Positions 24,623 to 33,163 of a stretch of DNA of 64,000 nt are shown here, in pieces. The notes under the pieces are model-generated. The model was not told where the DNA came from. It did not search any database and saw nothing but the letters and a program-made list of their open reading frames with translations. Origin of the DNA: Fusibacter tunisiensis (GTDB lineage: Bacteria; Bacillota; Clostridia; Peptostreptococcales; Acidaminobacteraceae); NCBI RefSeq assembly GCF_016908355.1, contig NZ_JAFBDT010000007.1, positions 1 to 64,000 of the forward strand, in the 5' to 3' direction. Made by a program: the position numbers and the translations under genes. Within the stretch, counting starts at the first letter, position 1. Every line of letters starts with the position of its first letter.

Positions 24623-25885
24623 TTATTTAATGATACCCTCTGCAGCCATTTTATTCACAAAAGCTTCAAGCGCATCTTCAAAACATTTCATCGGTGGTCT
24701 TACCACACCGGCACCAACCTGTCCAACACCTGGATCTTTGTGCGCAATCCCTGTATTGATAATTGGCAATATCTGAGTTTCAATAACCTTTTGAATTTCA
24801 ATACCTGTTGGCGTGCCTCTAAAATTAAGGGCTGGCATTTTATAAGCGTCATTTTCTTCTTCTGTAATTTCATACATCATATTGGTATAATTCATCGCAT
24901 CTTGTGGTGTTCCACCTACAAATTGTACAATCGCTGGTGCTGTTGCCATAGCAAAGCCACCAATACCTGATGTTTCAGTAATAACAGAGTCTCCAATATC
25001 TGGATTGGCATCTTCTTTTGTAAAGCCTGGGAAGAATAAACCATCAATAATTTCAGCAGGTGCTGTAAACCATTGCTCACCCAGTCCAGCTACACGAATA
25101 CCAAATTCAGTACCATTACGTGCCATGCCGTACACCACAGTTGAATAAGGAATTCCTTTAAGTGGGTCCAGCGCACTTTTTTGTGCTGGCATTGTAAGGT
25201 TCAAGAAGAAGTGGTCATTTGAATGCATAAACTTAAGAACTTCAACAATGTCTTCCTTGCTGAAATTTGTTTGAACAATATAAGGTGCCAATTCACGAAT
25301 CAAGAGCGACGTTCCCGCCTTATTACGATTGTGGCCTTCATCTCCCATTTGAACAACTTGTGCAATCATGGACTTAAGATCAAGTGGGCCATGGAGCGCC
25401 ATTGTTTCTTTAAGCATTGGGCCAAGGATTTTTTCCATCCACTTTAACCGTGTAATAACTTCTTCACTATAAGCCCCATATCTCAAAACCTTGCCAAGGC
25501 CTTCGTTTAATGTACAATATGCATAGTTTCCAAAGGCTTCGTTTCGAATAATCCAAACTGGCATGCTGTAAGTTGTTACACCCGCCATTGGGCCTACTGC
25601 ATCATGATGATGGCAGGAATCAAAAGTAATTTCACCTGATTCAGCCAATTTTATAGCTTCTTCTTCATTTGAAGCAAGACCTTCATAAATCAATCCACCA
25701 ATAACAGCCCCTTTTAGTGGACCAGTCATATTATTCCAAGTAACTGGAGGCCCAGCATGGAATATAGTTTTTTTTGTCATCCCTGGTAATGTTTCACCAG
25801 CGATTCCAAGACCTACAATGGTTGGCTGTGCTTTTTGAAGCCTGTTCATCGCTTCCTGATTTGCTTTTCTAATTAATTCTTGCAC
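24623..25885 (-). CDS. allG: DUF1116 protein, AllG-like oxamate carbamoyltransferase subunit
   Basis: A 420-residue DUF1116 (E. coli YlbE) family protein. The family segments SCHHHDAVGPMAGVTTYS, NEGLGKVLRYGAYS and MGDEGHNRNKAGTS are clear. In E. coli, FdrA, YlbE and YlbF (AllF, AllG, AllH) were reported to form an oxamate carbamoyltransferase that splits oxalurate, making oxamate and carbamoyl phosphate at the end of allantoin breakdown. All three are present here in order H-F-G. The start is GTG 25885 with AAGGGAG upstream; a nearby ATG is out of frame. A 56-aa ORF lies immediately upstream. Confidence 0.88.
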   Translation of the reverse strand: MQELIRKANQEAMNRLQKAQPTIVGLGIAGETLPGMTKKTIFHAGPPVTWNNMTGPLKGAVIGGLIYEGLASNEEEAIKLAESGEITFDSCHHHDAVGPMAGVTTYSMPVWIIRNEAFGNYAYCTLNEGLGKVLRYGAYSEEVITRLKWMEKILGPMLKETMALHGPLDLKSMIAQVVQMGDEGHNRNKAGTSLLIRELAPYIVQTNFSKEDIVEVLKFMHSNDHFFLNLTMPAQKSALDPLKGIPYSTVVYGMARNGTEFGIRVAGLGEQWFTAPAEIIDGLFFPGFTKEDANPDIGDSVITETSGIGGFAMATAPAIVQFVGGTPQDAMNYTNMMYEITEEENDAYKMPALNFRGTPTGIEIQKVIETQILPIINTGIAHKDPGVGQVGAGVVRPPMKCFEDALEAFVNKMAAEGIIK

Positions 25886-25908
25886 GTTGTCATCTCCCTT
25901 ACTTTTAA

Positions 25909-26079
25909 TTATTTTAATCGATCCAACAATGACGCGAGTTTTTTATTCCCACCTGCACGTGGTCTCCAATCCATTTGTACAACTGGAACTTCTTGTTCTT
26001 TCAAATCTTTTGAAAAAGATTCCAACCCAATATTAATCACTTTCAGGTCCTTTTTAAACAGTTCATCAATTTTATGCAT
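25909..26079 (-). CDS. Small 56-residue protein between allF and allG
   Basis: An intact 56-codon ORF with ATG at 26079 sharing bases with the allF stop (TAATG), so it should be translated by coupling; the next gene starts 24 bases after its stop. The sequence includes VINIGLESFSKDLKEQ, VPVVQMDWRPRAGG and a C-terminal LASLLDRLK. The VDW(R/K)PPAGG-like segment resembles, from memory, the C-terminal extension of longer FdrA proteins. The likeliest reading is a detached C-terminal module of AllF acting as a separate subunit. The coupling and coding-like composition argue that it is a real gene. Confidence 0.75.
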   Translation of the reverse strand: MHKIDELFKKDLKVINIGLESFSKDLKEQEVPVVQMDWRPRAGGNKKLASLLDRLK

Positions 26080-27635
26080 TACTTAGCCTCCTTTGCCAAA
26101 ACATGATTCATGACCTTTTGGACAAACCTCACAGCTTGAGCATTTGACGGCATAACGACAACACCTTCATCCTCCAAAACTTTTTGTGAGTGTTTTAAAT
26201 CTTGTGGGTCACCTTCTGTTCCTGTAATAGAAGCTACAAAAACGACTTGATTCTTAAGGTTTTTCTTAATTTCACGAATGGATTTTGCAAGCTCTCCAGC
26301 AGGGTCTTCATGTGACCCATACCCAATTACCACGTCCATAAGCGCAACAGCAACAGAATCATCTATATCTGTTTTAAATCTATCAGCACGCGTTGACGGA
26401 TCAATCATTGGATGTGGTCTACCCACTGTGAACTGATCTTCTCCAAGGTCAAGACAAACATGTCCTGTCACTTCTGACAAGTTTTCTATGGCATACTCAG
26501 GACTAAGAGGTATATTTGAATAAATACCTTCTATGGTTTGCCCAAGCATCTTCATAGCTTCATCTGCCAAAGTACCACCTGTATACAAGCCTCTAAAATT
26601 CTTTTGTTCTGGTTTCAAGTTTCCTACTTTATCAGCAACCAATTGATCAATTTCAGAAATTTCTTGTGAAAAGCCTACAAAGTCAACTGGTTCATTACCC
26701 TTTGCAAGCGCAACAGCTTTATACGCTGTATCTTCAAGTGTCAAACATGGCACTGCGCCAGATTTCTTAATAGCTTCCATGTCACCGCCAATAAAATCAA
26801 CAACAACAGGTTTATCCGTTTCAGCAACTTTTTTAAGAATTTTTTCTGCGACTTCTGGTGCTGGTGGTTTAGAAATCAATACGATAACTTTTGTTTCTGG
26901 ATCTCTTACAAGCGCATCAAAACCTTGAATCATCATCAATCCACCGATTTCAGATTTTAAGTCTCTCCCCCCTGTTCCAATAACTTGAGAACAGCCTGAT
27001 CCGAGCTTGTCAATCATTGCACTCACTTCTTGTGTTCCAGTTCCAGATGCACCAACAATTCCGATCGGACCTTTTTTAACGACATTTGCAAACGCCAAAG
27101 GTATGCCATTAATAATTGCAGTTCCACAATCTGGCCCCATCATCAAGAGCCCTTTTTCAACAGCTTTTTTCTTAAGTTTTAGTTCGGCTTCAACGGAAAC
27201 ATTGTCGGAAAACAACATAACATTCAAGTCCTGATCGAGAAGTCTATCCACTTCTTCCTCGGCATACTGGCCTGCAATTGACACAACAGCCATGTTGGCA
27301 TCCGGCATCATTTCCATCGCTGACTTCAACGTGGCTGGTTTAAAATCACTGCCTGATGATGTTTTTTTCTCATTTAACAGTTCATCCACTTTCTTTATGA
27401 CTTCAGCCATTACAGCTTCATTTTCGATTTCCGCTGTAACGAAAAAGTCATTTGGCGAGACTTCTTTTAATTCAGGACTCCCCAATCCTAGATTTTCAGA
27501 TAATTCCTTGTTTAATTCAGTACCCATTCCCACAAGAACATCCACAACACCTTCTACATTTTTGACTTCTTTTGAAATCAGCATCAATGTTACAGAATCA
27601 TAGTAGGAATTCTTTCGGACTTCTAAACGAATCAT
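26079..27635 (-). CDS. allF: FdrA family protein, AllF-like oxamate carbamoyltransferase subunit
   Basis: A 518-residue FdrA-family protein related to the succinyl-CoA synthetase alpha-subunit fold. The CoA-binding-like part GPIGIVGASGTGTQEVSA starts at about residue 190, with SGCSQVIGTGGRDL and later RPHPMIDPS. An N-terminal regulatory-like domain occupies about residues 1-115. In E. coli this family is a subunit of the oxamate carbamoyltransferase AllFGH. It lies between allH and the 56-aa ORF, and its stop overlaps that ORF's start. ATG 27635 follows AAGGAGG. Confidence 0.9.
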   Translation of the reverse strand: MIRLEVRKNSYYDSVTLMLISKEVKNVEGVVDVLVGMGTELNKELSENLGLGSPELKEVSPNDFFVTAEIENEAVMAEVIKKVDELLNEKKTSSGSDFKPATLKSAMEMMPDANMAVVSIAGQYAEEEVDRLLDQDLNVMLFSDNVSVEAELKLKKKAVEKGLLMMGPDCGTAIINGIPLAFANVVKKGPIGIVGASGTGTQEVSAMIDKLGSGCSQVIGTGGRDLKSEIGGLMMIQGFDALVRDPETKVIVLISKPPAPEVAEKILKKVAETDKPVVVDFIGGDMEAIKKSGAVPCLTLEDTAYKAVALAKGNEPVDFVGFSQEISEIDQLVADKVGNLKPEQKNFRGLYTGGTLADEAMKMLGQTIEGIYSNIPLSPEYAIENLSEVTGHVCLDLGEDQFTVGRPHPMIDPSTRADRFKTDIDDSVAVALMDVVIGYGSHEDPAGELAKSIREIKKNLKNQVVFVASITGTEGDPQDLKHSQKVLEDEGVVVMPSNAQAVRFVQKVMNHVLAKEAK

Positions 27636-27653
27636 TTACATGTGCCTCCTTTT

Positions 27654-28607
27654 CTATAATAATGGTTCTTTTACCTTGTGTAGCAACAATGAACAATAAA
27701 CACCGAGAACAAAATCGGAGCCAGAAGTTGCACCATTCATCAAAACACGTCTTGTGCACCCCTCAATAGAGTTGGATTCTGGCGAAAAAATAGCTTCAAT
27801 CAGCTGAATCTGATTTTCTGTAGCCCTACCTTGAGCAACGTGTTTTAACATACTCTCACTTACCTTGGTCGTTCTGCCACATGCATTTTCATAAACCTTT
27901 AATGCCAACATATCAAGCGCATCTACTGGTCGATTGTCAAAAAGACATTCAGCCCTTTTCGTTAACAATACGCCAGAAAGGAAATCGTCGGTGGACGGTG
28001 TAAGACCAGGTCCAAATCCGATAAATTTTGGCAATATAGATATCACACCCTCAAAATCATCTTGATCTAGCAATTTAACCAGCTCTAAAAAGACATCTTG
28101 AATAAATTCAGAATAGGTATTGTTCTCAATTGCCACACATTTATCTTTAACCCCTTTGTAACGCTCCAAAGCACAAATTAGAGGTAGCAATCCTGTTGCC
28201 TCTCCTCGATCTAACAAAACTTTTCTAACCTGTGACCGCTTGGGAACGAGGACCTCTTCAGACAGGTTACACTGGCAATTTCCAAGACATCGGTCCCATT
28301 CTTTTGCGTTGGTGTAATTCAAAGTAACCTTGCTGCTTTTAAAAAACAGGGTTGAGATGCGCTTTTCCACACGCTCACCTGGCACAATTTTAGTGAAGTT
28401 TCTAGAATTTTGTGAAACCAACACACCCATTGGCCCAATATCTCGGTTGGCAGTTAGGAGGGTAATAAGCTCTCCTTTCTCATCCACCAGATTTATGGCT
28501 TCTTTAAAAACAGAATGGACCGTCAAATTTAATTTTTTATATGCACTGAGATATGCTTTTAGTTCTCTATCAATTAAAATTGCATTCATATTCGCCCCAT
28601 TATCCAT
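27654..28607 (-). CDS. allH: DUF2877 protein, AllH-like oxamate carbamoyltransferase subunit
   Basis: A 317-residue DUF2877 (E. coli YlbF) family protein with the typical GFGPGLTPSTDDFLSG segment at about residues 200-215. It belongs with the neighbouring allF and allG. The start at 28607 overlaps the end of pucR by eight bases; a second ATG at 28589, six bases after GGGGCG, is equally possible and would drop six residues. No signal peptide. No carbamate kinase gene, the usual partner that turns carbamoyl phosphate into ATP, is found nearby. Confidence 0.85.
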   Translation of the reverse strand: MDNGANMNAILIDRELKAYLSAYKKLNLTVHSVFKEAINLVDEKGELITLLTANRDIGPMGVLVSQNSRNFTKIVPGERVEKRISTLFFKSSKVTLNYTNAKEWDRCLGNCQCNLSEEVLVPKRSQVRKVLLDRGEATGLLPLICALERYKGVKDKCVAIENNTYSEFIQDVFLELVKLLDQDDFEGVISILPKFIGFGPGLTPSTDDFLSGVLLTKRAECLFDNRPVDALDMLALKVYENACGRTTKVSESMLKHVAQGRATENQIQLIEAIFSPESNSIEGCTRRVLMNGATSGSDFVLGVYCSLLLHKVKEPLL

Positions 28608-30306
28608 TTAATATATCCGGTTGGATGACATCTAAAATCTTAATGGCCACATGGACATTTAAGGATGTATCCGAATCGGAAAAATCAATATTCCCAATTT
28701 CTCTAATTCGCTGCATTCTATATATAATCGTATTATAATGTGTGAACATTTCTTCAGAAACACGCTTTAAATTGCAACCACATTTATAGTACATTTTCAG
28801 TGTGTCTATGAGTTCAGCATCTTTTTCTTGATCATAAAGGGCAATTGGCCCCAGTACCTCCATAAAAAATTGAAACAGTTCTGGTTGTATGGCATCGTTG
28901 GATAAAATTCGATAAATACCTAAATCATCAAAATGTAACACATTAGATTCCAACTTACCCTTACTCAGTTCCATTTTGTGAATCGCCCGTTCTGCTTCTT
29001 GATAACTTTTATAAAGGGTTTTATTGGTATCATAGATTCGCCCCACACCGATGAATATTTTTTGATCAATATGGTCAAACTTTGCAAAATGATTCAGTTC
29101 TTCACAAAATTTCAACATCTGATCTTTGTTTTCTTCAGGAGGTGCATACGGGTCAAAGCTCAAAAGAAAAATAACGCGATCACTTTTATTACCATAGATT
29201 AATTTATCTTTGAAATGTCTCTGAACACGTTCAACAACACTGACAAGTTTAGAATTTAATTGCTTTATAACCTGACTGTTGTTTGGTGTCATTCGCATGT
29301 CGTAAGGTGCATCAATCGTTTTCACCAGTACAACGCCATGAGCTTTTGTTTTATCAAAATCAAAGTAGTTTGACTTTTCAAGCGCTCGTATTTGTTGTCC
29401 CTCTTGAGCAGAAAGCAATTCTTCAATAAATTCGATCTTATGCTTGTTTTCATTTTCATAAACAGAAAGTTTTTTTGTGGAATGAAGTGCAATTAAGGAT
29501 ACAGCTGCTTCCATCATAAAAAGCATTTTATCAGTGACACGTTTGTTAAAGTCCCAAACAATTACGTGTCCATAAAGAACTTCTTCGGAAAAAATAGGAA
29601 TCATTAACCGTTCAATAGGTTCACCTTGTATAACATCTACAACCGACTCTATTCCTTGGTCTTTATAATTTCGCTTAAACCGATCTGCACGCTTGTATAA
29701 CACTTTTTCTACAATGCCATTTAATTCACTTTGAAGCGAGTCATCTGCGCACAAAACAAATTCTCTAAAAAGGTTGTCGGTTATCGCCACTGGCGAATTC
29801 ATTGCTTCTGAAATCATATGACTGATTTCTTCAAGATCACCGCCACGCAGCATGATGTCTTTGAGTTTGTTATTAAACCCATCAATTTGAAGCAAAAGTG
29901 ACGTTTGGTTATTAACCAGCGTTGTTAAAACTGAAGTAATCAAGTCACCAAAAGAAACATCCACCGGAATACCAATTATAGGGAATCCCAAATTGTTCGA
30001 AAGGTCGATAACTGCCTTTGGAAGTTCCTCCACATAGCGTTTCATTTTTATGCCTAAACCTGCTACGCCAATCTCATGCATTTTAGGAATTAAATCATTG
30101 AGTTTTTCAATGTTATCCTTAATGGAATAGGCTGTTGTAAGAAGGAATTCTCCAGATTGAAGCCAAGGTACAATGTCTGGAACTTCCATGACATTGACTT
30201 TGGTTACAGGACGATCCATTCCTCGGTGCCCGGCGATTATCTCACTGGACGTAAACGCATCTAAAGATATGATTTCATTGAGCCTAACACCCATTTTTGT
30301 TTGCAT
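28600..30306 (-). CDS. pucR: PucR family transcriptional regulator
   Basis: A 568-residue regulator. The N-terminal PucR domain carries AGHRGMDRPVTKVNVME and the conserved SGEFLLTTAYSI. A middle sensor-like region follows, and the C-terminal PucR helix-turn-helix (about 505-560) contains YYKCGCNLKRVSEEMFTHYNTIIYRMQRI. B. subtilis PucR controls purine catabolism genes in response to allantoin-type intermediates. This protein is the first gene of the allH-allF-allG block and is the best candidate for its regulator and perhaps that of the nearby permease and xanthine-dehydrogenase operon. ATG 30306 with GGGAGG upstream. Confidence 0.92.
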   Translation of the reverse strand: MQTKMGVRLNEIISLDAFTSSEIIAGHRGMDRPVTKVNVMEVPDIVPWLQSGEFLLTTAYSIKDNIEKLNDLIPKMHEIGVAGLGIKMKRYVEELPKAVIDLSNNLGFPIIGIPVDVSFGDLITSVLTTLVNNQTSLLLQIDGFNNKLKDIMLRGGDLEEISHMISEAMNSPVAITDNLFREFVLCADDSLQSELNGIVEKVLYKRADRFKRNYKDQGIESVVDVIQGEPIERLMIPIFSEEVLYGHVIVWDFNKRVTDKMLFMMEAAVSLIALHSTKKLSVYENENKHKIEFIEELLSAQEGQQIRALEKSNYFDFDKTKAHGVVLVKTIDAPYDMRMTPNNSQVIKQLNSKLVSVVERVQRHFKDKLIYGNKSDRVIFLLSFDPYAPPEENKDQMLKFCEELNHFAKFDHIDQKIFIGVGRIYDTNKTLYKSYQEAERAIHKMELSKGKLESNVLHFDDLGIYRILSNDAIQPELFQFFMEVLGPIALYDQEKDAELIDTLKMYYKCGCNLKRVSEEMFTHYNTIIYRMQRIREIGNIDFSDSDTSLNVHVAIKILDVIQPDILNG

Positions 30307-30324
30307 GTTTTGCCTCCCAACTCT

Positions 30325-30379
30325 ATTATACTAAATAATCTGATAATTTATTATACTATTTATTAGCGTTGAGATACAA
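30325..30379 (-). promoter_or_regulatory. pucR promoter region with direct repeats
   Basis: Two copies of AGTATAAT (minus strand; 30332-30325 and 30357-30350) lie 25 bases apart. The upstream one serves as a good -10 for TTGTAT (30379-30374) at 18-base spacing. The downstream copy lacks a -35. The duplication may mark two start sites or regulator binding on one DNA face over about two and a half turns. Confidence 0.5.
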
Positions 30380-30423
30380 TGTTTTATTCTATATTACCTA
30401 TTTCTTTGTGTTTTAAAAACAAA

Positions 30424-30446
30424 GTGCCGGCATTTTATGCCGGCAC
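30424..30446 (-). terminator. Terminator after the nucleobase permease gene
   Basis: A perfect nine-base stem GTGCCGGCA (30424-30432) / TGCCGGCAC (30438-30446) with loop TTTTA is followed on the minus strand by TTTGTTTTT. It separates the permease transcript from pucR. Confidence 0.88.
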
Positions 30447-30467
30447 AGATCAACGAGTTGGTTGTCT

Positions 30468-31688
30468 TTATTCTGGTAAAATAATGTTGAGTATAATACC
30501 AACGATAGCTGCAAGTGCCATACCTTCAACATTTAACGCCAATGCACCAATGTTGATTGGGAGCACAGCCCCACCAAGTCCTAGTACTACAATAGTTGCA
30601 GCAATAATGAGGTTTCTGGATTTTGTCAGATCAACTTTGTTTTCAACAAGTGTTCTTGCGCCGACAGCAGCAATCATACCAAATAAGATAATTGAAATAC
30701 CACCAATAATAGCACCTGGGATAGATGAAATAATTGCGCCTAATTTTGGTACAAGACCTAAAATTATAGCAAATACAGCTGCAATTCTCATAACAACAGG
30801 ATCCCAAACTCTTGTAAGCGCCAATACACCTGTATTTTCGCCATAAGTTGTGTTTGCAGGACCACCAAACATTGCAGAAACAGATGTTGCGATACCATCA
30901 CCCAACAATGTTCTAGAGAGGCCTGGCTTTTCCAAGAAATCTTTTTCAACAGTTGCGCCAATAGCCACAACGTCACCAATATGCTCAACCATAGTCGCAA
31001 GTGCAATTGGTGCCACTGTTAAAATTGCATCGATGTTGAATTTTGCAAAAGAAAATGCAGGCAATCCAACAAACTTCGCATCTGAAACAACTGTGAAATC
31101 AACTCTACCAAGTACAGCTGCAATAAGATACGTTACAATCAATCCTACGATAACAGGAATTACTTTCAAGAATCCTTTAGCATAAACGCTGACTGCAACA
31201 ACAATCACAAATGCAATTATTGCAAGAAGCCAATCGGCTGATGCCATGTCAATTGCCGTAGGTGCTAATTTCAAACCGATAACCAAAATAATTGGACCTG
31301 TAACGATCGGTGGGAAAAAGCGAATAATTTTTTCTGTGCCAAACACGTGTATCAATCCGGCTAAAATCAGATAAACAATACCAGCCACTACGATACCGCC
31401 ACGTGCATACTCGAGGCCGTGTGATTCCGCAACCGCTAGAATAGGTGCAATAAATGCAAATGAAGAACCGAGAAATGCTGGAACCACGCCACCTGTTACC
31501 AAATGGAACAAGAGCGTACCAACACCTGCTAAAAACAGTGATACAGAAATGTCAAGACCGGTAATGATTGGTACCAATACTGTGGCGCCAAACATTGTAA
31601 ATGCATGTTGTAATCCAAGTGTTAACGCTTTCGGTTTGCTTAATTCCGTTACATCAACAATTGCATTAGCTTGTGTGTTTTTTGACAT
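30468..31688 (-). CDS. NCS2 family nucleobase permease (uracil/xanthine type)
   Basis: A 406-residue membrane protein of the NCS2/NAT family, close to 14 hydrophobic segments. It opens with ALTLGLQHAFTMFGATVLVPIITG, and the substrate-site helices include SFAFIAPILA and GGPANTTYGENTGVLALTRV. Family members import uracil or purines with protons. The purine catabolic neighbours favour a purine or related ring, while the sequence itself looks UraA-like. The start chosen is ATG 31688 with GGGGAGGGG upstream, not the 16-residue-longer reading. It has its own terminator and a 200-base upstream gap. Confidence 0.9.
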   Translation of the reverse strand: MSKNTQANAIVDVTELSKPKALTLGLQHAFTMFGATVLVPIITGLDISVSLFLAGVGTLLFHLVTGGVVPAFLGSSFAFIAPILAVAESHGLEYARGGIVVAGIVYLILAGLIHVFGTEKIIRFFPPIVTGPIILVIGLKLAPTAIDMASADWLLAIIAFVIVVAVSVYAKGFLKVIPVIVGLIVTYLIAAVLGRVDFTVVSDAKFVGLPAFSFAKFNIDAILTVAPIALATMVEHIGDVVAIGATVEKDFLEKPGLSRTLLGDGIATSVSAMFGGPANTTYGENTGVLALTRVWDPVVMRIAAVFAIILGLVPKLGAIISSIPGAIIGGISIILFGMIAAVGARTLVENKVDLTKSRNLIIAATIVVLGLGGAVLPINIGALALNVEGMALAAIVGIILNIILPE

Positions 31689-31815
31689 GTTACCCCTCCC
31701 CTTAATTTGTCTACTCGTTGATCGACATGTTGACAATGCCTTTCATCCTTATTATATCTTTTTCTTAACACTTATCTCATTAGTGTAACAGACTAAATTT
31801 TCTGAATATTCAACT

Positions 31816-31837
31816 GAGTTATTTGGTAACTCGTTAC
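31816..31837 (-). promoter_or_regulatory. Overlapping palindromes upstream of the permease gene
   Basis: GAGTTA/TAACTC (31816-31821, 31827-31832, loop TTTGG) overlaps GTAAC-TC-GTTAC (31826-31837). A looser inverted repeat TTAACACT..AGTGTAA lies at about 31765-31790, just before a TATAAT-like element on the minus strand. These could be regulator sites for the permease. No purine riboswitch core was recognised in the 204-base gap 31689-31892. Confidence 0.35.
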
Positions 31838-31892
31838 AATTGGAATTTGAATTATTGGCATTGTCCTTGTTGTCTGCTCACTAAAGAAAACA

Positions 31893-32369
31893 TTATTTAT
31901 TTTTTTGTGATTTTTGAACAAACGCTACGGCCTTTTTAATGCCTTCATATCCTGTACATCTACATAAGTTTGAACTTAGCCATTCCGATTTAACCGTTTC
32001 ATCTGCATCGGGAACAGCATCTAACATGGCATATGCATTCATTAAAAATCCAGACGTACAATACCCACATTGGAAACCACCATATTCCACAAAAGCCTCT
32101 TGAATAAGTGTGTCATTAAGCCCCTCTACAGTAACAATTTCTTTCCCCACTGCATCTAAGGCAAGCATCATACACGATTTAACAGGTTTTCCATCCAGCA
32201 AAACTGTGCAAGCACCACAATCTCCATTTTCACAGCCGACTTTGGGCCCAATAAGACCCAAAGACTCTCTAATTACTCTTAAAAGTGTGTCTTCAGGTGA
32301 TATTGTCGCAGTACGAACCTCAGAATTTACATTTAGTTCTATTTGAGTCAACCCTTTTATTTGAATCAT
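31893..32369 (-). CDS. Xanthine dehydrogenase-type [2Fe-2S] subunit (set 1)
   Basis: A 158-residue iron-sulfur subunit of a molybdenum hydroxylase. The plant-ferredoxin-type cluster is bound by Cys residues in GCENGDCGACTVLLDGK and a following SC. The second cluster uses CGYCTSGF and LCRCTGYEG in the C-terminal helical domain. It passes electrons from the molybdenum site to the FAD subunit. The start chosen is ATG 32369, six bases after GGAGG; its ATGA overlaps the FAD gene's stop. Confidence 0.93.
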   Translation of the reverse strand: MIQIKGLTQIELNVNSEVRTATISPEDTLLRVIRESLGLIGPKVGCENGDCGACTVLLDGKPVKSCMMLALDAVGKEIVTVEGLNDTLIQEAFVEYGGFQCGYCTSGFLMNAYAMLDAVPDADETVKSEWLSSNLCRCTGYEGIKKAVAFVQKSQKNK

Positions 32370-33163
32370 AGTTTTCCTCCAAGCCATTCATTCAGGTGTA
32401 CTTGCAAGAGATTCAATCGATAGTCTGCCCCTGCTCTATCATCCGATTTCGCCAAAGACTCTACCTCTTGCAACATACGCTTAACAACCGCTTCTGCAGT
32501 TTCTTCTTTACGGTCTACAACAGAATATATTGGAAAAGCTGCAAACCCAGATATGCCCATAAACACTGTGCGTTTTTTGTCATCTGAGTAAAGAACAGTA
32601 TGCAAAATTGGGTAATCTACAGCCGTATGCTCTGTTTCTCGTCTTGAAAAAAGCGTATTTCTATTTTTCAACAAATGGATTCGATACAAAAAAGTTCCCT
32701 TGGGAAGTTTTAATCTTTTGTCAAATAGATCTCGTAACTTGTAAATTTCAACGCCCTCTTGTGCACACACTTCGATATCAGCATCCAAAGCCAAAAGTGG
32801 GAGAACTGCTTCTCTATAGGGTAATCTTCCACAAATATTGCCACCTAGTGTCAAAACATTTCGCACTGTATGGTCTGCAATCTTATCTAAAATGGGTTTT
32901 AAAAATGCCGTTTCAGGATGTTCTATAATTTGATTTAAGGTCACATTTGCGCCTAAAATAATCTTATCGTCTTTCACCTCTATCAAATGCATTTCAGGGA
33001 TTCCTTTAAGGTCAATAAACGCATCAACTTTAAGGGCACCTTTACGGATATTAGTGACAATTTCAGTACCACCTGCATAATAAACTGCCTGTAAACCCTC
33101 ATCGGTCAATTGGCCCATTTGACCCACTGCTTCTTCAGGTGTTTCAGCTTTATAATAATCCAT
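32366..33163 (-). CDS. Xanthine dehydrogenase-type FAD subunit (set 1)
   Basis: A 265-residue FAD-binding subunit of the CO dehydrogenase/xanthine dehydrogenase medium-subunit family. FAD-contacting segments are YYAGGTEIVTNIR near residue 30 and the TLGGNICGRLPYREAVLPLLALDA segment near residue 100. The start is ATG 33163, which overlaps the large-subunit stop as TGATG and is preceded by GGAGGG. It accepts electrons from the iron-sulfur subunit and passes them to NAD+ or another carrier. Confidence 0.92.
   Translation of the reverse strand: MDYYKAETPEEAVGQMGQLTDEGLQAVYYAGGTEIVTNIRKGALKVDAFIDLKGIPEMHLIEVKDDKIILGANVTLNQIIEHPETAFLKPILDKIADHTVRNVLTLGGNICGRLPYREAVLPLLALDADIEVCAQEGVEIYKLRDLFDKRLKLPKGTFLYRIHLLKNRNTLFSRRETEHTAVDYPILHTVLYSDDKKRTVFMGISGFAAFPIYSVVDRKEETAEAVVKRMLQEVESLAKSDDRAGADYRLNLLQVHLNEWLGGKL

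Noticed and set aside
30379-31185. Long plus-strand ORFs opposite the nucleobase permease
   Set aside because: They are antisense shadows of a hydrophobic coding region with biased codon use; the permease has clear family motifs.
31689-31892. Possible purine riboswitch ahead of the nucleobase permease
   Set aside because: The expected conserved purine-aptamer core was not found on the minus strand; only palindromes and a -10-like element.
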